A stretch of DNA of 64,000 bases, from the NCBI RefSeq assembly GCF_011762225.1, contig NZ_JAASQI010000004.1, positions 62,001 through 126,000 on the forward strand. The letters run 5' to 3'. Positions within the stretch are counted from its first letter, which is position 1, and each line of letters begins with the position of its first letter. This document shows, piece after piece, positions 39,303 through 48,213 of this stretch. The stretch comes from Pseudochelatococcus lubricantis (GTDB taxonomy: Bacteria > Pseudomonadota > Alphaproteobacteria > Rhizobiales > Beijerinckiaceae). Both the position numbers and the translations under genes were made by a program. The notes beneath the pieces were generated by a model. It searched no databases and was not told the DNA's origin. It saw only the letters and a list, made by a program, of their open reading frames with translations.

Positions 39303-39331
39303 ATGACGCTCTGATGACACTTCAATGACAT
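39303..39331 (-). promoter_or_regulatory. Triple Pho box upstream of pstS
   Basis: On the minus strand three 7-bp units spaced exactly 11 bp apart: ATGTCAT, GTGTCAT and GCGTCAT, each separated by 4 bp. They match the PhoB consensus CTGTCAT in 6, 6 and 5 of 7 positions. The set lies about 120 bp upstream of pstS. Confidence 0.85.
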
Positions 39332-39376
39332 GTATCCGCCCGCGCGGAGATTCTGTTCTCTGGCCGGCGGTCCCCG

Positions 39377-40636
39377 TCAGGTATCTTCCCCGGCCGGGAC
39401 GACTCTGGGCAGCGAGACCCTGAACATCGCGCCCTCGCCGCTCCGGCTTTCGATATCGAGGCGGCCGCGATGGCGGTTGACGATATGCTTGACGATGGCA
39501 AGGCCGAGCCCCGTGCCGCCCTTTTCCCGGCTTTCGGCGACATCGGCGCGGTAGAAGCGCTCCGTCAGGCGCGGCAGGTGCTCGGGCGCCACGCCGGGAC
39601 CGTAGTCGCGCACCTCGATCACCACTTCCTCGCCGCCAGCCTTGCGCTTTGTCACCGATACGTCGACGCGCTGGCCCTTCTGGCCGTATTTGATGGCGTT
39701 CTCGACCAGGTTCTCGACCACGCGCAGCAGTTCGTCGCGGTCGCCCGTCACATAGACGGGCATCGGCGCCAGCTCCAGCGCGACGGTGACGCCACGTTCC
39801 TGCGCGAGCGGCGCCAGGGTCTCGATCATGTGGCGCACCAGCAGCCCCACCTCAACCGTGTCGCTCGGCGGCACGTGCAGGTTCATCTCGATGCGGGAGA
39901 GCGAGAGCAGATCGTCGATGAGACGCGACATGCGCCTGGCCTGATCGCGCATGATGACCAGGAAGCGCTCGCGCGCGTTCTCGTCATTGCGTGCCGGCCC
40001 CTGCAGCGTCTCTATGAAGCCGATCAGCGAGGCGAGCGGCGTACGCAGCTCATGGCTGGCGTTGGCAACGAAGTCCACCCGCATGTGCTCCAGCCGGCGG
40101 GCGCTGGTGAGATCGCGGATCAGCAGCACCGCTCCTTCGGGCAACGGGCCCTGGCCTGTGAGGAGCGGCGCAATGTGCGCTTCCAGCGTGCGCTCCACCG
40201 ACCCATGCTCCCGGAACTCCGCCTGCACCGCCCCGCCGCCGCGCAGCACGGTCTCGATGCCGTCGAGAACAGCGGGCGCGCGCACGATGAACGCCAGCGG
40301 CCGCGCCTCCACCAGCAGCGGAAACAGGGCCCGGCCGGCCGGGTTGACGTTGAGCACCACCCCGCGCCGGTCGATCAGCACCACCGGATCGGGCAAGGCG
40401 GCGAGCAGCACCGCCGGAGAAACCGCGCTGGCGGAAGCGGGCTTCACGCCCCCCACCGCGAGGCGCTTGCGCAGCGGCCGGCTATCCCTGAACAGCGCCG
40501 CCGCCAGCAGCGCCGAAAGCGCGGCGCCGGCCAGCGTGGCCCAGCCGAAGGAGCCGTTGAGCATCTCGACCAGCCCCAGAATCGCGGCGGCCAACAGGGC
40601 CGCGCGAAGGGCAATGCCCCGTGAACTCAATTCCAT
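39377..40636 (-). CDS. phoR: Phosphate regulon sensor histidine kinase PhoR
   Basis: A 419-residue membrane kinase. Two N-terminal transmembrane helices (about 10-50) precede a PAS-like domain (about 78-180), the HisKA box FVANASHELRTPLASLIGF with His195, and the HATPase domain with N box (LVENAIKYG), G1 (DYGPGVAPEH) and G2 (GGTGLGLAIVKH). It phosphorylates PhoB in phosphate limitation. First gene of the cluster, divergent from ppk2. A 111-bp gap separates the two and contains only one half-match to a Pho box. Confidence 0.95.
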   Translation of the reverse strand: MELSSRGIALRAALLAAAILGLVEMLNGSFGWATLAGAALSALLAAALFRDSRPLRKRLAVGGVKPASASAVSPAVLLAALPDPVVLIDRRGVVLNVNPAGRALFPLLVEARPLAFIVRAPAVLDGIETVLRGGGAVQAEFREHGSVERTLEAHIAPLLTGQGPLPEGAVLLIRDLTSARRLEHMRVDFVANASHELRTPLASLIGFIETLQGPARNDENARERFLVIMRDQARRMSRLIDDLLSLSRIEMNLHVPPSDTVEVGLLVRHMIETLAPLAQERGVTVALELAPMPVYVTGDRDELLRVVENLVENAIKYGQKGQRVDVSVTKRKAGGEEVVIEVRDYGPGVAPEHLPRLTERFYRADVAESREKGGTGLGLAIVKHIVNRHRGRLDIESRSGEGAMFRVSLPRVVPAGEDT

Positions 40637-40747
40637 TCCGATTCCCTGCCGATTCCCTTGTCCGCGCCCCGGTTGCCGCCGGCGCGGCTGTTAACCCGGC
40701 TTATAAACCGTTATGATGCCATTAAAGTCATGACAGGGAGACGGCAG

Positions 40748-41707
40748 ATGGCCCATCGCGCGAGGCAAAATCGGAAATCCGGAGATGGTGCGAACGACGA
40801 CGCGGACGTGGCGGCGGCGGAGACAGCTCACGGCGCGTCGGACGTTCTGGCCTCGTTCGACATCCACGCACCCGAGTTGCCGCAGGCGATCGCGGATGCG
40901 GCCCTGCGCTCGGGCGGATTTCCCTATGACGACAAGCTGTCGAGCAAGGTCTACAGGCGGGAGTTGCGCGGCCTGCAGATCGAGCTGCTGAAGCTCGCCA
41001 CCTGGGTGCGTCAGTCCGGCGAGCGGCTCGTCGTGGTGTTCGAAGGGCGCGACGGCGCCGGCAAGGGCGGCGCCATCACGCGCTTCACCCAGCATCTGAA
41101 CCCGCGCAGCGTGCGTATCGTCGCCCTGCCCCGCCCCTCAAACGTCGAGGCCGGGCAATGGTACTTCCAGCGCTATGTCAGCGAGTTGCCCTCGGCGGGC
41201 GAAATCGTGCTGTTCGACCGCTCCTGGTACAATCGCGCGGGCGTCGAGCCGGTGATGGGCTTCTGCTCGCCGGAACAGACCGAGCGCTTCCTGAACGAGG
41301 CGCCGGTTCTGGAAAAGCTGTGGACGAACGACGGCATCCGCCTGATCAAAATCCTGCTGACCATCGGGCCGGAGATGCAGATGGCGCGGCTGCACGCGCG
41401 CGAGCACGACCCGCTGAAGCACTGGAAGCTGTCCCCCATCGACTATGAGGCGATCCCGCGCTTCGATGCTTATTCCCGCGCCTTCGACCGCATGATCGAG
41501 CACACCAGCACGCCGCACGCCCCCTGGACGGTCATCCGCGGCAACGACAAGCTGCGGGCACGCCTGGCCGTCATCCGCCACGTGCTGACCGCCACGCCCT
41601 ACACCGACAGGGACGACAGTGTCATCGGCAAGGAGGACCGCGGCGTGGTGCTCTCCGCGAAGCGTTTCCTGTGCAAGGGCGGCGAACCGACCGCGAACGG
41701 CGATTGA
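40748..41707 (+). CDS. ppk2: Polyphosphate kinase 2
   Basis: A 319-residue P-loop kinase that moves phosphate between polyphosphate and nucleotides (mainly poly-P driven phosphorylation of NDP/NMP). Walker A is EGRDGAGKGG (residues about 99-108), with VALPRPSNVEAGQWYFQRYV, Walker B LFDRSWYNRAGVEPVMGF and the lid region EREHD-like AREHDPLKHWKLSPIDYEA. Length suggests a single-domain class I PPK2. The ATG at 40748 has GGGAGA at 40736-40741; upstream in-frame ATGs at 40730 and 40658 lack such a site. Adjacency to phoR suggests a role in phosphate storage. A stem without T tract follows at 41716-41747. Confidence 0.94.
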   Translation: MAHRARQNRKSGDGANDDADVAAAETAHGASDVLASFDIHAPELPQAIADAALRSGGFPYDDKLSSKVYRRELRGLQIELLKLATWVRQSGERLVVVFEGRDGAGKGGAITRFTQHLNPRSVRIVALPRPSNVEAGQWYFQRYVSELPSAGEIVLFDRSWYNRAGVEPVMGFCSPEQTERFLNEAPVLEKLWTNDGIRLIKILLTIGPEMQMARLHAREHDPLKHWKLSPIDYEAIPRFDAYSRAFDRMIEHTSTPHAPWTVIRGNDKLRARLAVIRHVLTATPYTDRDDSVIGKEDRGVVLSAKRFLCKGGEPTANGD

Positions 41708-41888
41708 ACGGAGGGCCGGCGCGCTACCGATTCACGTACCGCGCCGGAAGCCCGCGAAACAGGGCGTCAGCATAAGAAGGCCGAGGCTGCACGCGCAATT
41801 GCCGCGACCTGCATACCCTCATTCCCCCCCGGACGCCAGTGGCGCCGACGTGCTCGGTTTCGGATTTTTCTTGAAATTTATTCCCTAA

Positions 41889-41966
41889 TGGTCGGAGCGG
41901 CGGGATTTGAACCCACGACCCCTAGTCCCCCAGACTAGTGCGCTAACCGGGCTGCGCTACGCTCCG
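41889..41966 (-). tRNA. tRNA-Pro (GGG)
   Basis: A 78-nt cloverleaf on the minus strand. Acceptor arms are CGGAGCG and CGCTCCG, the anticodon stem is CTAGT/ACTAG with loop CTGGGGG (anticodon GGG), and the T arm holds GTTCAAATCC. The 3' CCA is encoded at 41889-41891. Confidence 0.95.
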
Positions 41967-42125
41967 CGACCAAAAGGAATCACCGCCCGAGCGGGGCGAT
42001 GGCCGGTTCGTGGTGTTTAGGAAAATCCGCGGCCGGATGCAAGGGGAAAGATAGAGGTTAAGGTCGCCCGCCACGCCGGCGGGCGCAGCGTGCTGCCGCA
42101 TCTGAGCTTCGGCAACATGGTCGAT

Positions 42126-42153
42126 AAAAAAATGGCCCGCACAAGGCGGGCCA
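42126..42153 (-). terminator. Terminator of the VCBS/VWA/RTX gene
   Basis: On the minus strand: TGGCCCGC stem with 5-nt loop and 7 Ts, 33 bp after the stop codon. Confidence 0.87.
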
Positions 42154-42185
42154 CTTCAGATCGTGCGAGACAGGCCGGTTCAGGA

Positions 42186-45100
42186 TCAGACGGTGAGCAA
42201 CCAGTCGTAGGTCACACTGTCGACAACGAGACGAACCGTCTCACCGTTCGGGACGTCCGCAAGATCGACCACGACACCGTTGTTGGCGGCATCCTTGATG
42301 CTCAAGGTAACGATATTGCCGTTCCGCTGCCATTCTACGTGGTTGGCGAACTGCGCCCCGGAAGTGACGACACCGGTCAGCAACGCCGTCAGGTCAATCT
42401 TGTCACCCTGGGTGAAGTCGTAGTCGGTGATAAGATCCTTGTTGCCGGCGCCGACGTGCTCGAACACGAAAGTATCGGCTCCCGTACCGCCGGTCAGCGT
42501 GTCGTTGCCCAGGCCACCATGGATCTCGTCGTTACCTTCCTGGCCGTAAATGATGTCATTCCCGGCACCGCCGAAGATGACGTCGTGACCGCCGCCGCGA
42601 CCGCTTTCCTTCGACAGGGCAACGTGATTGGTGCTGATATAGTCCTCGATCTCATCCTGCGTCCAGCCCAGTGCAGTAAAGACCTTCCAGCCCGATCCAT
42701 CCGGCAGCAGCGAACCCGGAACGTCGTCGGTGAAGAGCACGTCACCGAAGATGATGTCCACGCCGTCCCCACCGTGAAGCTCGTCGTTGCCCGCGAGAGC
42801 AAGCTCGCTCGAGCCAGCCAGAATCCCGATAAGGGGATCGAGTTCGCTCGGGCTCGATATGTTGTAGGTGCCTTCCGGGTTGGTCGAGATCTTATCGAGC
42901 TCGACAATAGCACTGGGACCCGCATCGAAGCTAACGGTCTCAGTCACATAAGCGGTTGCGTGCAGTGCGGAGATTTCGTCTGCCGGCTGGCCCTGATTGG
43001 GAGCGCCGTCCGATATGAAGATAACTTTATTGAGGTCCGCGTTCTGGATAGGAGTGCTCGAACCGATCCAACCCAGTGCCTTCTGCAGGCCTATTTCATA
43101 ATTGGTAAGATTCTGAGCGGTCAGATTATTGATCCACTGCTTCAATGTCGTCGCAACCTGAGCGTTATCAGTTTGCGATGTACCGAACTCACCACTCGTT
43201 TCCCGTATCGGGTCAGAGGTTCCGCTGAAAGTGGTAAAGTATAGCTTGACAGCGGTGGCACCCGACGTCGAGAGATCGTCGATTACCTTGTTGACTGCCG
43301 ATTGCAGCAGGGTGAGCCTGTTGGAACCGCCCCACGCATTGCCCATGCTGCCGGACGTATCGAGCACAAAGGCGACATTTACCGTCTTGCCCTGCGTAGT
43401 GACAAAGCCGCCCGGATCGCCGACAAGCAGATCGTCCCCGTTCGTGCCGTCGATCCGTCCCTTATCCGTAGGATACGACGGCGGTACAACCGTATGCTCG
43501 GTGGTGGTGCCCGTCTTGTCGCCGTCGTTCGAGCCGACGACAAGCACGCCCGGAACGGGGCCCTTCTGGGTGATGGTGATGGTGTGGTCGTTGTCGGTCA
43601 GATCGCTGTCGGGATCGCCATCGGTGTCGAGAACATTGATGGTGAACTTCAGTTCCGCCTTGGTCGGATCAACGTCGTCGGCGGCCTGGAACGTCCAGGT
43701 GCCCTCGTTGTTGAGGCCAGGCGCATTGAACGTCAACGTGCCCTTGCCGGCGATAACAATATTCTGGCCATAGGTAATGTCGCGGGAGGAGGCTTCACCA
43801 TCGATGGTGACGGTCAGACCGCCGCCAGCCCCGACCGTCACGCCGTCGGCACCCTCGATCAGCTTCCACTTGCCGGAGACCGTCGCCGACTCGGCAACCG
43901 TATCGTCGTTGTCCGCCGCGAGAATCGCGACCTCCGGTATGTCGTCGGTGATCGTGACCGTGAACTTCTGCTGCACGGCCGGGTCGCCATCGGCATCCTC
44001 CAGCTTGACAGTGTAGTTCTCGACCAGCGTGTTCTCGCCGTTGCCATTGGTATGCGCAAGGTTATCGGTCAGGGTGTAGGTGTAGTTCACCGTGCCCGTG
44101 CCGTTCGGCGCGTCATAGTTTCCGCCAGTGAACTTCAGCGTGCCGTGAGACGTGACGATTTCCTTGCCCGACTGGAAGGCGCCGTTCTTGAGAACCTCGA
44201 CCTCGGTGCCGTTCCCCAGCTGGACCTTCAGCGAGCTGACGCCGTCCCACGACGTGAACGAGAAGGACTTCGAAACCGCCACGAGCTCCTTCTGCGTGTC
44301 GGAACCGTTGGACAGGTCGTCCTCATCCACGGCGATGTTGGCAGCGGTCAGGCTCAGGACAGGCGTGCCGTTCTCGATCTTGATCGTCAGCTTGGCCGTA
44401 TCCGCGTCACCGTCGCCGTCCTTCAGCGTGTAGGTGAACACGTCATCGACGTTGCCGGGCGTGCCGGCGTTGCGCGTGTAGGTGTAGGAGCCGTCAGCAT
44501 CGATCTTCAGCTTGCCGTACTGGCCGGCGATTTCCGTCGTGCCGGTGGTCGAGACGGCTTTCGTGCCGCCCGTCGCCGACTCGATCTGCGTCACCGCCGC
44601 GCCGTCGGCACCCTTGACGTCCGTGCCGGCGCCGCCCTTGGTCTCGTTCGTGCCTTCGCCGGTGATGACGTTACCCGTCTCGCTCTGCGTGCCGACCTTC
44701 ACCGTGTCCGTGTCGTCCTTCGCGTCCGGCACGTCGTCGGTGATCGTGACCGTGAAGTTCTGCTGCGTTGCCGGATCGCCATCGGCATCCTCCAGCTTGA
44801 CAGTGTAGTTCTCGACCAGCGTGTTCTCGCCGTTGCCATTGGTATGCGCAAGGTTATCGGTCAGGGTGTAGGTGTAGTTCACCGTGCCCGTGCCGTTCGG
44901 CGCGTCATAGTTTCCGCCAGTGAACTTCAGCGTGCCGTGAGACGTGACGATTTCCTTGCCCGACTGGAAGGCGCCGTTCTTGAGAACCTCGACCTCGGTG
45001 CCGTTCCCCAGCTGGACCTTCAGCGAGCTGACGCCGTCCCACGACGTGAACGAGAAGGACTTCGAAACCACAACGGACTCCTTCGACGTGTCCGAACCGC

Positions 45101-46778
45101 CGGACAGGTCGTCCTCGTCCACGGCAACATCGGCGCCGGTGAGGGTCAGCACGGGCGTGAAGTCATCGATCTTGATCGTCAGCTTGGCGGCATCCGTGTC
45201 GCCATCGCCGTCCTTCAGCGTGTAGGTGAACACGTCATCGACGTTGCCGGGCGTGCCAGCGTCGCGCGTGTAGGTGTAGGAGCCGTCAGCAGCGATCTTC
45301 AGCGTGCCGTACTGGCCGGCGATATCCGTCTCGCCGGACGACGACACCGCCTTCGCGGCAACCGTCGCCGACTCGATCAGCGCCACGGCCGCATCGTCGG
45401 CACCCTTGACGTCGGCACCGGCGCCATTCAGGCCCTCGTTCGTGCCCTCGCCGGTGATGACGTTGCCCTTCTCCACCCACGTACCGGACTTCACCGTGTC
45501 GGTGTCGTTCTTCGCGTCCGGCACGTCGTCGGTGATCGTGACCGTGAACTTCTGCTGCGCGGCGGCATCGCCGTCGACGTCCTTCAGCTTGACGGTGTAG
45601 TTCTCGACGAACGTGTTCTCGCCGTTGCCGTTGGTGTGGTCGAGGTCGTCGGTCAGCGTATAGGTGTAGCTCACCGTGCCCTTGCCGTTGGCCGGGTCCC
45701 ACGTACCGCCGGTGAACTTCAGCGTGCCGTGAGGCGTGACGATTTCCTTGTTCGACTGGAAGGCGCCGTTCTTGAAGACCTCGACCTCGGTGCCGTTATC
45801 CAGCTGGACCGTCAACGAGCTGACGCCGTCCCACGACGTGAACGAGAAGGACTTCGAAACCGCAACGGACTCCTTCGAGGTGTCCGAACCGTTGGACAGG
45901 TCGTCCTCGTCGACAGCCACGTTGACGTCGGTGAGCGTCAACACGGGCGTGAAGTCGTCGATCTTGATCGTCAGCGTCGCCTTGTCGGCATCCGTGTCCC
46001 CGTCGGTGAGCGTGTAGGTAAACACGTCCTCGACACCGCCCTTCGTGTTGTAATCGCGCGTGTAGGTATAGGAACCGTCCGCCTTGATCTTCAGCGTGCC
46101 GTACTCGCCCTTGATTTCCGTCTCGCCGTTGCTGGAGACGGACTTCTCGGTATTCGTCTTCGACACGATATGCGTCACACGTGCGCCGTCGGCGCCCTTG
46201 GTGTCCGCACCGGCGCCGCTCAGGCCCTCGTTCGTGCCGTCACCCGAGATGACGTTGCCCTTTTCCACCCAGGTGCCGGACTTCACGGTATCCGTATCGT
46301 TACGCGCATCCGGCGTGTCGTCGATGATGTCGAACTGCACGAGGCATTCCGTGGCGCCCCCCTTGTAGTTCTGAACACGAATCGTCACCAGGTCCGATTC
46401 GGTCGCGTTCGGCTGATCGTACACGTTGGTGGTGAGTTCGTAGCGGTAGCTCAGGGCACCGGTGCGCGTGTCGTAGCCGGTGACGGTGAGCTTGCCGTAC
46501 TGCGTGTCGAACGTCTGCCCCACCGCGTTGCTCAGCGGCACCGACTTGTCGCCGATGGTGAGGGTGCGAAAACTATTCAAAACCGGCGACATCGGAATGC
46601 CGACGGCGCCTTCCGCGAATTCCGTGTTGCCCCAATACTCGGAGCCGAGATCGGGCCGGTTGCCAAGACCCTTCTCGTAGACGTCATGCCGGGCGGTCGC
46701 GCCGATCACGTTCTGCGAAGGATTGGCGGGATTGGTGGGCTGCGAGGGCGTATTGGTCTGCGTGGGCCGTTTAGCCAT
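42186..46778 (-). CDS. Large VCBS-repeat, VWA and RTX surface protein (type I secretion substrate)
   Basis: A 1530-residue adhesin-like protein without a signal peptide. After an N-terminal region (1-150) come four VCBS/cadherin-like modules, each beginning DDxPDAxNDTDTVK, with SYTYTR and DxFTYTLxDGDxD and repeated FTSWDGVSSL. Then a VWA domain near 1130-1300 with a complete MIDAS start, DTSGSMG, and FISDGAPNQGQ. The C-terminus holds RTX nonapeptides (VIFGGAGNDIIYGQEGNDEIHGG in part: FGGAGNDIIYGQEGNDEI) and a beta-rich end. A likely Ca-dependent adhesin or matrix protein. Two modules are identical at DNA level over 294 bp. A strong terminator follows. Confidence 0.9.
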   Translation of the reverse strand: MAKRPTQTNTPSQPTNPANPSQNVIGATARHDVYEKGLGNRPDLGSEYWGNTEFAEGAVGIPMSPVLNSFRTLTIGDKSVPLSNAVGQTFDTQYGKLTVTGYDTRTGALSYRYELTTNVYDQPNATESDLVTIRVQNYKGGATECLVQFDIIDDTPDARNDTDTVKSGTWVEKGNVISGDGTNEGLSGAGADTKGADGARVTHIVSKTNTEKSVSSNGETEIKGEYGTLKIKADGSYTYTRDYNTKGGVEDVFTYTLTDGDTDADKATLTIKIDDFTPVLTLTDVNVAVDEDDLSNGSDTSKESVAVSKSFSFTSWDGVSSLTVQLDNGTEVEVFKNGAFQSNKEIVTPHGTLKFTGGTWDPANGKGTVSYTYTLTDDLDHTNGNGENTFVENYTVKLKDVDGDAAAQQKFTVTITDDVPDAKNDTDTVKSGTWVEKGNVITGEGTNEGLNGAGADVKGADDAAVALIESATVAAKAVSSSGETDIAGQYGTLKIAADGSYTYTRDAGTPGNVDDVFTYTLKDGDGDTDAAKLTIKIDDFTPVLTLTGADVAVDEDDLSGGSDTSKESVVVSKSFSFTSWDGVSSLKVQLGNGTEVEVLKNGAFQSGKEIVTSHGTLKFTGGNYDAPNGTGTVNYTYTLTDNLAHTNGNGENTLVENYTVKLEDADGDPATQQNFTVTITDDVPDAKDDTDTVKVGTQSETGNVITGEGTNETKGGAGTDVKGADGAAVTQIESATGGTKAVSTTGTTEIAGQYGKLKIDADGSYTYTRNAGTPGNVDDVFTYTLKDGDGDADTAKLTIKIENGTPVLSLTAANIAVDEDDLSNGSDTQKELVAVSKSFSFTSWDGVSSLKVQLGNGTEVEVLKNGAFQSGKEIVTSHGTLKFTGGNYDAPNGTGTVNYTYTLTDNLAHTNGNGENTLVENYTVKLEDADGDPAVQQKFTVTITDDIPEVAILAADNDDTVAESATVSGKWKLIEGADGVTVGAGGGLTVTIDGEASSRDITYGQNIVIAGKGTLTFNAPGLNNEGTWTFQAADDVDPTKAELKFTINVLDTDGDPDSDLTDNDHTITITQKGPVPGVLVVGSNDGDKTGTTTEHTVVPPSYPTDKGRIDGTNGDDLLVGDPGGFVTTQGKTVNVAFVLDTSGSMGNAWGGSNRLTLLQSAVNKVIDDLSTSGATAVKLYFTTFSGTSDPIRETSGEFGTSQTDNAQVATTLKQWINNLTAQNLTNYEIGLQKALGWIGSSTPIQNADLNKVIFISDGAPNQGQPADEISALHATAYVTETVSFDAGPSAIVELDKISTNPEGTYNISSPSELDPLIGILAGSSELALAGNDELHGGDGVDIIFGDVLFTDDVPGSLLPDGSGWKVFTALGWTQDEIEDYISTNHVALSKESGRGGGHDVIFGGAGNDIIYGQEGNDEIHGGLGNDTLTGGTGADTFVFEHVGAGNKDLITDYDFTQGDKIDLTALLTGVVTSGAQFANHVEWQRNGNIVTLSIKDAANNGVVVDLADVPNGETVRLVVDSVTYDWLLTV
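43984..44277. repeat. 294-bp direct repeat, copy A (within VCBS gene)
   Basis: Identical over 294 bp to 44776-45069, at an offset of 792 bp (exactly 264 codons, so frame is kept). It encodes the FTSWDGVSSL...LEDADGDPA part of a VCBS module. Confidence 0.85.
44776..45069. repeat. 294-bp direct repeat, copy B (within VCBS gene)
   Basis: Second identical copy, flanked by positions that diverge (G/A at each end). The other two modules (around 45540-45850 and upstream) are similar but not identical. Confidence 0.85.
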
Positions 46779-47086
46779 GGCGGGGGCATCCTGTCCTGAT
46801 TTCAGTCAAACTGAGGAACGGATACTTGAAACCCACCTTAAAAACAACTTACAAAATAATCACACAGCAACTAAAAGTTACATAAATTACAACCTCTGGT
46901 GGTTTCGGCCCAAAAAACGTATACCCATTTATACGAACCCCCGAAAACCGACGTCTTTCCGAAAATCCCGCCGCCGATGGTTTAGCTCCGCCCCGAGACC
47001 GCCCCGCGGACTGCGCTCCTGGATGCGCCATGAAAGCAGTTGCGCGGACATCGGGATGCCCGCGCAACCGGCCTCAGGCAAGGTTT
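46779..47086. other. AT-rich intergenic region upstream of the VCBS gene
   Basis: About 308 bp between the ribbon-helix-helix gene and the VCBS gene on the same strand. Positions 46800-46940 are AT-rich and probably hold the VCBS promoter. At 47038-47067 a 9-bp stem GTTGCGCGG/CCGCGCAAC, without a T tract, may end the regulator transcript. Confidence 0.45.
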
Positions 47087-47713
47087 TCACTGCAGGACGT
47101 AAGCGACGAGCGCCTCGGCGGGAAGCGGCGGCACGGGCACCACGCGCGCGATCGTACGGCGGCCGATGGCGCCGTATGCGATGTTCAGGCCGCTCTCAAC
47201 CCGGCCGCGCGTCTGGATGGCGGACACCAGCGCGTCGATGGGGACGTCGAATTCGAGCTTCAGCGCGCTGTCGGAAAAGGCCGAGTCTTCATGTATACGC
47301 AAGTACTTGATAAACTCAATGTTTGTACAAATGATGTCACCTCTCCCCGTCAGCGCAATAGAGGGGATGGGAGCGGCTATCAAAAGTTGTATTCTCTGGG
47401 CAACTGTACTGACAGCCTTGACGGCTGCGGCCTCACGGACGAGGCGGTGAACGACATAGCAGCGCAGGGCGCTGGTGGCGTTGATCCCCTGCCTGCGCGC
47501 ACTTTCCACGATGCTCGCCACCAGCAGGGGCATCGGCAGGCTGTCTCGCTCGCAAAGGTTCGCCAGCGCCCGCCAGAAAGTCACCTCCAACCGCACGCCA
47601 GTGCGGCCCCGGGGCGTTGCTATGGCTCGGAACTCGGGCTGAGACAGCCCGGCGAGGTCGGTCGTCGTCAGCGACGAAAGCACCGCGCTTCCATTTACGT
47701 CTTGAACCGCCAT
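47087..47713 (-). CDS. Ribbon-helix-helix domain protein with PAS-like C-terminus (putative regulator)
   Basis: A 208-residue protein. Residues about 36-96 match the RHH_4 type ribbon-helix-helix domain: RGRTGVRLEVTFWRALANLC, then LPMPLLVASIVESARR and INATSALRCYVVHRLVREA. The C-terminal 100 residues look like a PAS fold: PSIALTGRGDIICTNIEFIKYL with the typical turn after the first strands. So it is a candidate one-component sensor-regulator. The ATG at 47713 follows GGGAAG; a frame to 47791 has a poor start. It lies between two surface-protein genes on the same strand. A FNR/FixK-like box sits about 145 bp upstream. The PAS reading is tentative. Confidence 0.65.
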   Translation of the reverse strand: MAVQDVNGSAVLSSLTTTDLAGLSQPEFRAIATPRGRTGVRLEVTFWRALANLCERDSLPMPLLVASIVESARRQGINATSALRCYVVHRLVREAAAVKAVSTVAQRIQLLIAAPIPSIALTGRGDIICTNIEFIKYLRIHEDSAFSDSALKLEFDVPIDALVSAIQTRGRVESGLNIAYGAIGRRTIARVVPVPPLPAEALVAYVLQ

Positions 47714-47857
47714 GAAGCTTCCCGTACTGCTGTTGGTACCGGAACGACAAGTTACGCTCCACGGACCGACTGCTTCAGCCCGCATTCTCAAATGTCATGT
47801 TCCGCCCGTTTCTTGTAAACGAATGGCGACAACATGTCACGGTTGTGTTTATTTACG

Positions 47858-47871
47858 TTGACGCTGATCAA
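47858..47871. promoter_or_regulatory. FNR/FixK-like box upstream of the RHH-PAS gene
   Basis: TTGACGCTGATCAA: the core TTGA-N6-TCAA is exact, and one outer position departs from the TTGAT-N4-ATCAA ideal. Found 145 bp upstream of the regulator's start codon. Confidence 0.5.
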
Positions 47872-47942
47872 GTAAGCTAGTCCTATGTGACATTCTTATG
47901 CTCACGTTTTTTTGATAACCTATCTTTACAACTTATGCGAGT

Positions 47943-47974
47943 AAAAAAGAGGTCCCGACGCGCGTCGGGACCTC
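47943..47974 (-). terminator. Strong minus-strand terminator with no annotated gene upstream of it
   Basis: A 26-bp perfect palindrome at 47949-47974 (arms GAGGTCCCGACGC / GCGTCGGGACCTC) followed on the minus strand by six Ts. The S-layer-like gene already has its own terminator 400 bp away, so this must end another transcript. Confidence 0.85.
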
Positions 47975-48213
47975 CGGGAAGTCAGGATCTTTTACGCCTG
48001 TTTCCAATGAGTTAGACCATTTCTATGTTTCGTTGAAACACAACAATAGTCTAACTTTTTGCTTTTACGCAAAAGCCGTGTTCATTTTTGCCTAAATTGC
48101 TTTAACCCCATCGACGACATCCCGGGCTGGCGCCGCGCCTGAGAAAGCCCGCGTGGAATCGGTCGAAGACCGGGAGCATTGGCCTGATGAGTCACCACTC
48201 ATACAGGAGGGCC
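47943..48213 (-). ncRNA. Candidate small RNA between the S-layer-like and regulator genes
   Basis: Predicted transcript of about 270 nt on the minus strand. Support: perfect -10 TATAAT at 48225-48220, giving a start near 48213; a 5' stem-loop (CCTG-T-ATGAGT / ACTCAT-CAGG) exactly at that start; a nested inverted repeat at 48010-48054; and a strong intrinsic terminator. No good -35 is seen. A 36-codon frame (48202-48092) without a ribosome-binding site lies inside and is thought incidental. Confidence 0.4.

Noticed and set aside
40725-40740. A single CTGTCAT (minus strand) between phoR and ppk2 as a Pho box
   Set aside because: No second unit at 11-bp spacing on either strand.
41889-41966. 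tRNA-Pro as an integration site for a mobile element
   Set aside because: No integrase, no repeated tRNA 3' end nearby, and neighbouring genes are core or surface genes.
43900-46100. Regular repeats that might suggest a CRISPR array
   Set aside because: They are in-frame protein modules of about 264 codons within a coding gene, not short direct repeats with unique spacers.
48092-48202. A 36-codon frame inside the candidate small RNA
   Set aside because: Its start codon is buried in a hairpin and lacks a ribosome-binding site.
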